Below are positions 13,029 to 16,383 of a stretch of DNA of 16,383 bases, piece after piece (within the stretch, counting starts at the first letter, position 1; every line of letters begins with the position of its first letter). Source of the stretch: Bacillota bacterium (GTDB lineage: Bacteria; Bacillota; Clostridia; Acetivibrionales; JANLFN01); assembly GCA_023397675.1 (NCBI GenBank), contig JAEWTV010000032.1:1-16383 (forward strand), in the 5' to 3' direction. The notes beneath the pieces were generated by a model that was not told where the DNA came from, did not search any database, and saw only the letters and a list, made by a program, of their open reading frames with translations. The translations under genes and the position numbers were made by a program.

Positions 13029-14540
13029 CTATTCGTTCGATTTATTAGCAAGCAACAGTCGATATTTAGTAGGGGACAAGCCGGTCTGCTGTTTAAAACA
13101 AGCGATATAGTAGCTTGGTGAGGTAAAGCCGACATTCTTGGCAATATCGTTAATTTTTTTATCCGTTTCCCTCAATAGCTCGATAGAACAGCATACGCGG
13201 TACTGGGATAGATAATTGTTGAAAAAAAAGCCGGTTTCCTTCTTGAATAAATAGCCAAGATAGGGCGTGGTAATCTTGGCTTTCTGACAGAATTCTTTAA
13301 TTGAAGCGCTTTGCATATAATGCTTATGAATATAGCTGATTGCTTGTTGAATAATAGGACTAAGCTGGTTAAAAGAGTATTGAAATAGAAGAAAACTGTT
13401 TTCCATCAAATCCAAAACGGCAGTACGAAAAGCTTCGCTCGTTTCGATGTTTGTATATAGATTTATGTAATTGTGCATCTGATCTCGGACATCATGTTTA
13501 CTCGGAAATTCTTGTATGAACAGGCGAAGAATACTTCGTGACAATTTTGCGAACGTCTCATTATAATCCACAGTGCAAGCAGGATTGAGTTTACCCGCCA
13601 GAACTAAATATCCGCCCCTGCGTTCCTCATCGTTCTGGCAGCGAAAAAGGGATAGAATGTCATTAAGCAATGCATCTTCTTCGGGACTTGCGGGTGAATC
13701 GACTGTTAACACAATAAGTCCGTCTCTAGACAAGTCAACTGCGTCCACCAGTCGGCAGGCACTTAGGTAGCTTTGTGGCAGGTCATTGCAGTCACTTACC
13801 ATACTACCCACAGATAACGCAATCAACTCTGAAACGTTCATCTCAGCGGCCTTTATTACAAACGCATCGATCAGATGCTGAGGAGCAAGCGTGCTGCCAC
13901 CGATGATAAAGGTATGATGCCCTTTCCGGTCCCAAAGCATATGCGTTTCGTATTCCTTTGAAAGAATTTCTGCCATCGTGGTGCAGTAAGGCTGCAGATG
14001 ACCTCTGTTTTGCTTTTTCTTAATACATATCACGCGATATTCCGGTAGAAAAATATTGATATCCAGCAACGCTGAGCGCTCGCTTAGCTCGGCACTAGAA
14101 ATGCTTCCATGCAGCCAACGAAGCAGAATATTGTTCTCAAACAGGGAGTCTGTATTCGTTTGACTGGCGTAAAGGTTATCCAACGCCTTTTCGATGGTTT
14201 CCTCAAGTTCATCCTTTTTAAATGGTTTGAGAATATAATTCTCCACGCCGAGCAATAGAGCTTGCCTTGCATATTCGAATTCACCGTGAGCGGTTAAAAG
14301 GATGCAATGTGTTGCTGGATAAAGTGTGCGGATGCGCTTTATCAGTTCCAAACCATCCATTTTTGGCATGCGGATATCGGTAATTAATAAATCGACATGC
14401 TGCTCTTTCATGATCTCCAGCGCTTGCTGACCATTCATGGCTGTAAGCAGGCAACCTACGCCAAACTGCTGCCAATGAATCGTGGTCTTCAAGGTTTCCA
14501 GTACAGGTGCTTCATCATCGGCAAATAATACAGTATACAT
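13029..14540 (-). CDS. response regulator with AraC-type DNA-binding domain, YesN-type
   Basis: A 503-residue regulator. The receiver domain spans about 1-120, with acidic pocket D8/D9, phospho-acceptor D55 in L-L-I-T-D-I-R-M-P, T83 and K105 (L-K-P-F). A long middle region of unknown fold follows (about 125-395). An AraC-type double helix-turn-helix is at about 400-495, including I-N-D-I-A-K-N-V-G-F and a late P-T-K-Y-R. GGAGG lies 6 bases before the ATG. The gene is divergent from the permease operon across 258 bases and leads the kinase gene by 20 bases. By family it should be activated by its kinase and bind direct repeats upstream of the transporter and/or glycosidase genes. Confidence 0.95.
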   Translation of the reverse strand: MYTVLFADDEAPVLETLKTTIHWQQFGVGCLLTAMNGQQALEIMKEQHVDLLITDIRMPKMDGLELIKRIRTLYPATHCILLTAHGEFEYARQALLLGVENYILKPFKKDELEETIEKALDNLYASQTNTDSLFENNILLRWLHGSISSAELSERSALLDINIFLPEYRVICIKKKQNRGHLQPYCTTMAEILSKEYETHMLWDRKGHHTFIIGGSTLAPQHLIDAFVIKAAEMNVSELIALSVGSMVSDCNDLPQSYLSACRLVDAVDLSRDGLIVLTVDSPASPEEDALLNDILSLFRCQNDEERRGGYLVLAGKLNPACTVDYNETFAKLSRSILRLFIQEFPSKHDVRDQMHNYINLYTNIETSEAFRTAVLDLMENSFLLFQYSFNQLSPIIQQAISYIHKHYMQSASIKEFCQKAKITTPYLGYLFKKETGFFFNNYLSQYRVCCSIELLRETDKKINDIAKNVGFTSPSYYIACFKQQTGLSPTKYRLLLANKSNE

Positions 14541-14582
14541 TAGGCACCTCCGATGGGGGCATTACCGGCCTTGCTCAGGCAG

Positions 14583-14611
14583 ATAATACCACATCAAAAT
14601 TGGATGCACAA
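14583..14611 (-). promoter_or_regulatory. candidate promoter for the regulator-kinase genes
   Basis: On the minus strand TTGTGC (14606-14611) is followed after 17 bases by TATTAT (14583-14588), about 43 bases before the regulator ATG. The -10 matches 5 of 6 and the -35 only 3 of 6, consistent with an activator-dependent promoter. Confidence 0.4.
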
Positions 14612-14632
14612 GGTTATTGTGGGCAAATAATC

Positions 14633-14645
14633 GCCATAATAGACA
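14633..14645 (-). promoter_or_regulatory. 13-bp word TGTCTATTATGGC, copy 2
   Basis: Exact minus-strand copy of the word at 11088-11100. It sits between the two divergent candidate promoters, about 40 bases upstream of the permease -35 and just upstream of the regulator promoter, a suitable place for a regulator site. Confidence 0.35.
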
Positions 14646-14682
14646 TTTTCTAAATTTTTGATAGGATCGTTAGTTTTTTGGA

Positions 14683-14711
14683 TATACAATGCCGCGATGG
14701 ACTTTTATAAT
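14683..14711 (+). promoter_or_regulatory. candidate promoter of the permease operon
   Basis: TATACA (14683-14688), a 17-base spacer and a perfect TATAAT (14706-14711) lie about 87 bases upstream of the first permease ATG. The -35 matches 4 of 6. This leaves a leader of roughly 80 bases with no obvious riboswitch or terminator. Confidence 0.5.
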
Positions 14712-14798
14712 CGAAACATAAAAGAGTTAGCCGAAACGGCATACGTTATCTTCCTTAATATGGAGGATGCGAAATCTGTTTGATAAGAAGGAGATTGC

Positions 14799-15761
14799 AT
14801 GTTCCAAAGCAGAAAAGTGACAGGTGCCGCATCTTTACTTGAGTCCACTTCTCGTTCCAGATACAAATGGGACGATTACAAAGTGTTCCTGTTTGCGCTT
14901 CCGGTAATTATACTGGTAATCGTATTTAGCTATTTGCCGTTGTGGGGCTGGTCGTTTGCCTTTTTTCAGTATAAGCCCGGTAGAAGTTTGCTGGATAGCA
15001 CCTTCGTTGGATGGAATAACTTTACAGCGCTATTTGGGAACGTTGTAATGAGACGCAATTTGTTTCGTGTATTAACAAACACGTTTGGAATCCATATGCT
15101 AGGGTATGTATTTTCCCCGCTGCCCATGCTGTTCGCCACCTTTCTGAGCGAGATGCGCGGCAAAAAGCATAAGAAGTTAATCCAATCGGTAACTACGCTG
15201 CCTAATTTCATTGGCTGGGTTATAATCTATTCCTTAGTTAACAGCCTCTTTGCGACGAATGGGCTGGCGAGTGTAGTGATGAAAAATCTAGGATGGGTCC
15301 CGGCATCATTCAATTTAATGACATCACCCGACAACATTTGGCTTCGTATGGTGCTACTTCAGCAGTGGAAAAGCCTCGGTTGGAGTTCCATTGTCTATTT
15401 TGCAGCCATTGCAGGCATCGGACCGGAATTGTATGAGGCCGCCACAGTGGATGGAGCCAGCCGGATGCAGCGTATCCGTTATATCACCCTTCCGATGCTG
15501 ATGCCCACTTACTTTGTTTTGCTTATCATGAGCATCGGAAATTTCCTGAACACTGGTGTGGATCAATACCTGACTTTTGGAAATGCATTGAACAAAGATA
15601 CTATTGAGGTGCTGGACCTTTATGTATACAATCTGGGAATTGGTGGCGGCCAAATATCCTTCTCTGTTGCTGTAGGTATTATGAAATCAATAGTTGCTCT
15701 TATCCTGTTCAGTATGGCGAATATCGCATCGAAAAAAGTCCGTGGGACTAGCGTATTCTAA
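14799..15761 (+). CDS. sugar ABC transporter permease, LplB/YteP type
   Basis: A 320-residue inner-membrane permease of the CUT1 carbohydrate uptake family, with about six membrane segments: roughly 29-50, 93-115, 135-150, 195-208, 233-252 and 290-308. The EAA loop that contacts the ATPase is at about 213-232 (E-A-A-T-V-D-G-A-S, then I-T-L-P). It would form the channel with the following permease and is normally fed by a lipoprotein solute-binding protein and a shared MsmX-type ATPase, neither of which is visible here. AAGGAG lies 6 bases before the ATG. It is the first gene of the plus-strand operon, divergent from the YesN-type regulator. The substrate is likely an oligosaccharide, by analogy with other LplB-family clusters that have YesM/YesN neighbours. 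Confidence 0.95.
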   Translation: MFQSRKVTGAASLLESTSRSRYKWDDYKVFLFALPVIILVIVFSYLPLWGWSFAFFQYKPGRSLLDSTFVGWNNFTALFGNVVMRRNLFRVLTNTFGIHMLGYVFSPLPMLFATFLSEMRGKKHKKLIQSVTTLPNFIGWVIIYSLVNSLFATNGLASVVMKNLGWVPASFNLMTSPDNIWLRMVLLQQWKSLGWSSIVYFAAIAGIGPELYEAATVDGASRMQRIRYITLPMLMPTYFVLLIMSIGNFLNTGVDQYLTFGNALNKDTIEVLDLYVYNLGIGGGQISFSVAVGIMKSIVALILFSMANIASKKVRGTSVF

Positions 15762-15779
15762 AAGAAAGGAGATTGAATT

Positions 15780-16383
15780 ATGTCAAATGTATCATGCAAA
15801 CTCAAGAAAAAAAGGATACCTACGGCTGATATTGTCTTTAACATTGTTTGTGGTATTCTGTTTACTCTATTTGCCTTGTTATGCATATTTCCTTTCTACT
15901 ACTTATTGATTTTGACAATAAGTAATCCAACATTGGTATCGACTGGGCAAATCTATCTAATTCCCAAGGGCATCACGCTTAGCAACTATGTTGAAATAAT
16001 GAAAATACAAAACCTAGGAAACTCTGCTTCGATTACTGTAGCCAGAACCCTCATCGGCACCGTAAGTAGCCTTTTATGTACATCGTATCTTGCCTATTTC
16101 TTTACCAAGGAAAACATGTGGAAACGAAAGTTGTGGTATCGGCTTGTGGTAGCCACCATGTACTTTTCCGCAGGTATGATTCCTGTTTATTTGAACAACA
16201 GAATGCTGGGCCTTGTCAACAGCTTTTGGGTCTATATCATACCTGGCCTGATAGGTGTATACAACATGATCCTGATTAAAACATCCATGGAGTCCTTGCC
16301 TGCTGAACTGGAGGAATCGGCTATTCTTGATGGGGCCGGATACCTTACTCGGCTGTTCCGTATCGTATTGCCTCTTCAGAAAC
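15780..16383 (+). CDS. sugar ABC transporter permease, LplC/YtcP type (partial, 3' end outside window)
   Basis: The first 201 codons of a second CUT1 permease run open to the window edge. A cytoplasmic lysine-rich start (K-L-K-K-K-R) is followed by TM1 at about 18-47 and further hydrophobic segments near 84-107, 119-136 and 147-166. The EAA loop begins near 178 (E-E-S-A-I-L-D-G-A-G) and ends in I-V-L-P. AAAGGAG lies about 7 bases before the ATG, and only 18 bases separate it from the first permease, so the two are translated from one operon. About 90-100 residues should lie beyond the window. Its C-terminus can be compared with the permease remnant at 4350-4443. Confidence 0.93.
   Translation, partial: MSNVSCKLKKKRIPTADIVFNIVCGILFTLFALLCIFPFYYLLILTISNPTLVSTGQIYLIPKGITLSNYVEIMKIQNLGNSASITVARTLIGTVSSLLCTSYLAYFFTKENMWKRKLWYRLVVATMYFSAGMIPVYLNNRMLGLVNSFWVYIIPGLIGVYNMILIKTSMESLPAELEESAILDGAGYLTRLFRIVLPLQK

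Noticed and set aside
14541..14798. Catabolite-repression (cre) box or riboswitch in the divergent intergenic region
   Set aside because: No sequence close to the cre consensus and no long structured leader was seen by eye.

Overview
The window looks like part of a Bacillota chromosome. The evidence is strong AAGGAGG-type ribosome binding sites on nearly every gene, a YesM/YesN-type two-component system, LplB/LplC-type sugar ABC permeases, and small accessory genes (DUF6809, SprT-like) of a kind common in Clostridia. Paenibacillaceae cannot be excluded. Base composition looks mid-range. No tRNA, rRNA or CRISPR array was seen.

Layout. (1) Positions 1-1140 hold two convergent accessory genes, a DUF6809 protein (+) and a SprT-like zinc metalloprotein (-). 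They look unrelated to the rest and may be the edge of a mobile element or accessory region. A minus-strand rho-independent terminator at 1101-1137 separates them from what follows. (2) Positions 1220-14540 carry a long co-oriented minus-strand carbohydrate block. In transcription order it reads: AraC-type response regulator, sensor histidine kinase, PhzF-family protein, GH43, GH43, GH2 with a C-terminal F5/8-type domain, a scar of gene remnants, a fused sugar-isomerase/Gfo-Idh-MocA oxidoreductase, and a uroporphyrinogen-decarboxylase-like protein. (3) From 14799, divergent from the regulator, a plus-strand operon begins with two CUT1-type sugar permeases. The second runs off the window; a solute-binding protein is expected nearby but is not visible.

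How it may work together (inference). The membrane kinase senses an extracellular glycan cue and its AraC-type partner activates transporter and enzyme genes. The permeases import oligosaccharides. The GH2 and both GH43 enzymes lack signal peptides and would cleave them in the cytoplasm. GH43 plus GH2 suggests arabinose/xylose and galactose or uronic-acid linkages, as in hemicellulose or arabinogalactan side chains. The two-domain fusion protein would then process a released or still-linked sugar by redox plus isomerase/lyase chemistry. The UroD-like partner has no role that I can assign.

The most unusual items are the 630-residue TIM-barrel/Rossmann fusion protein, its UroD-like neighbour, and a 424-bp scar (4317-4740). 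The scar contains the 3' end of a lost permease gene, an internal piece of an IS5-type transposase and the 3' end of another lost gene. It suggests that two formerly separate catabolic clusters were joined by deletion around an insertion sequence.
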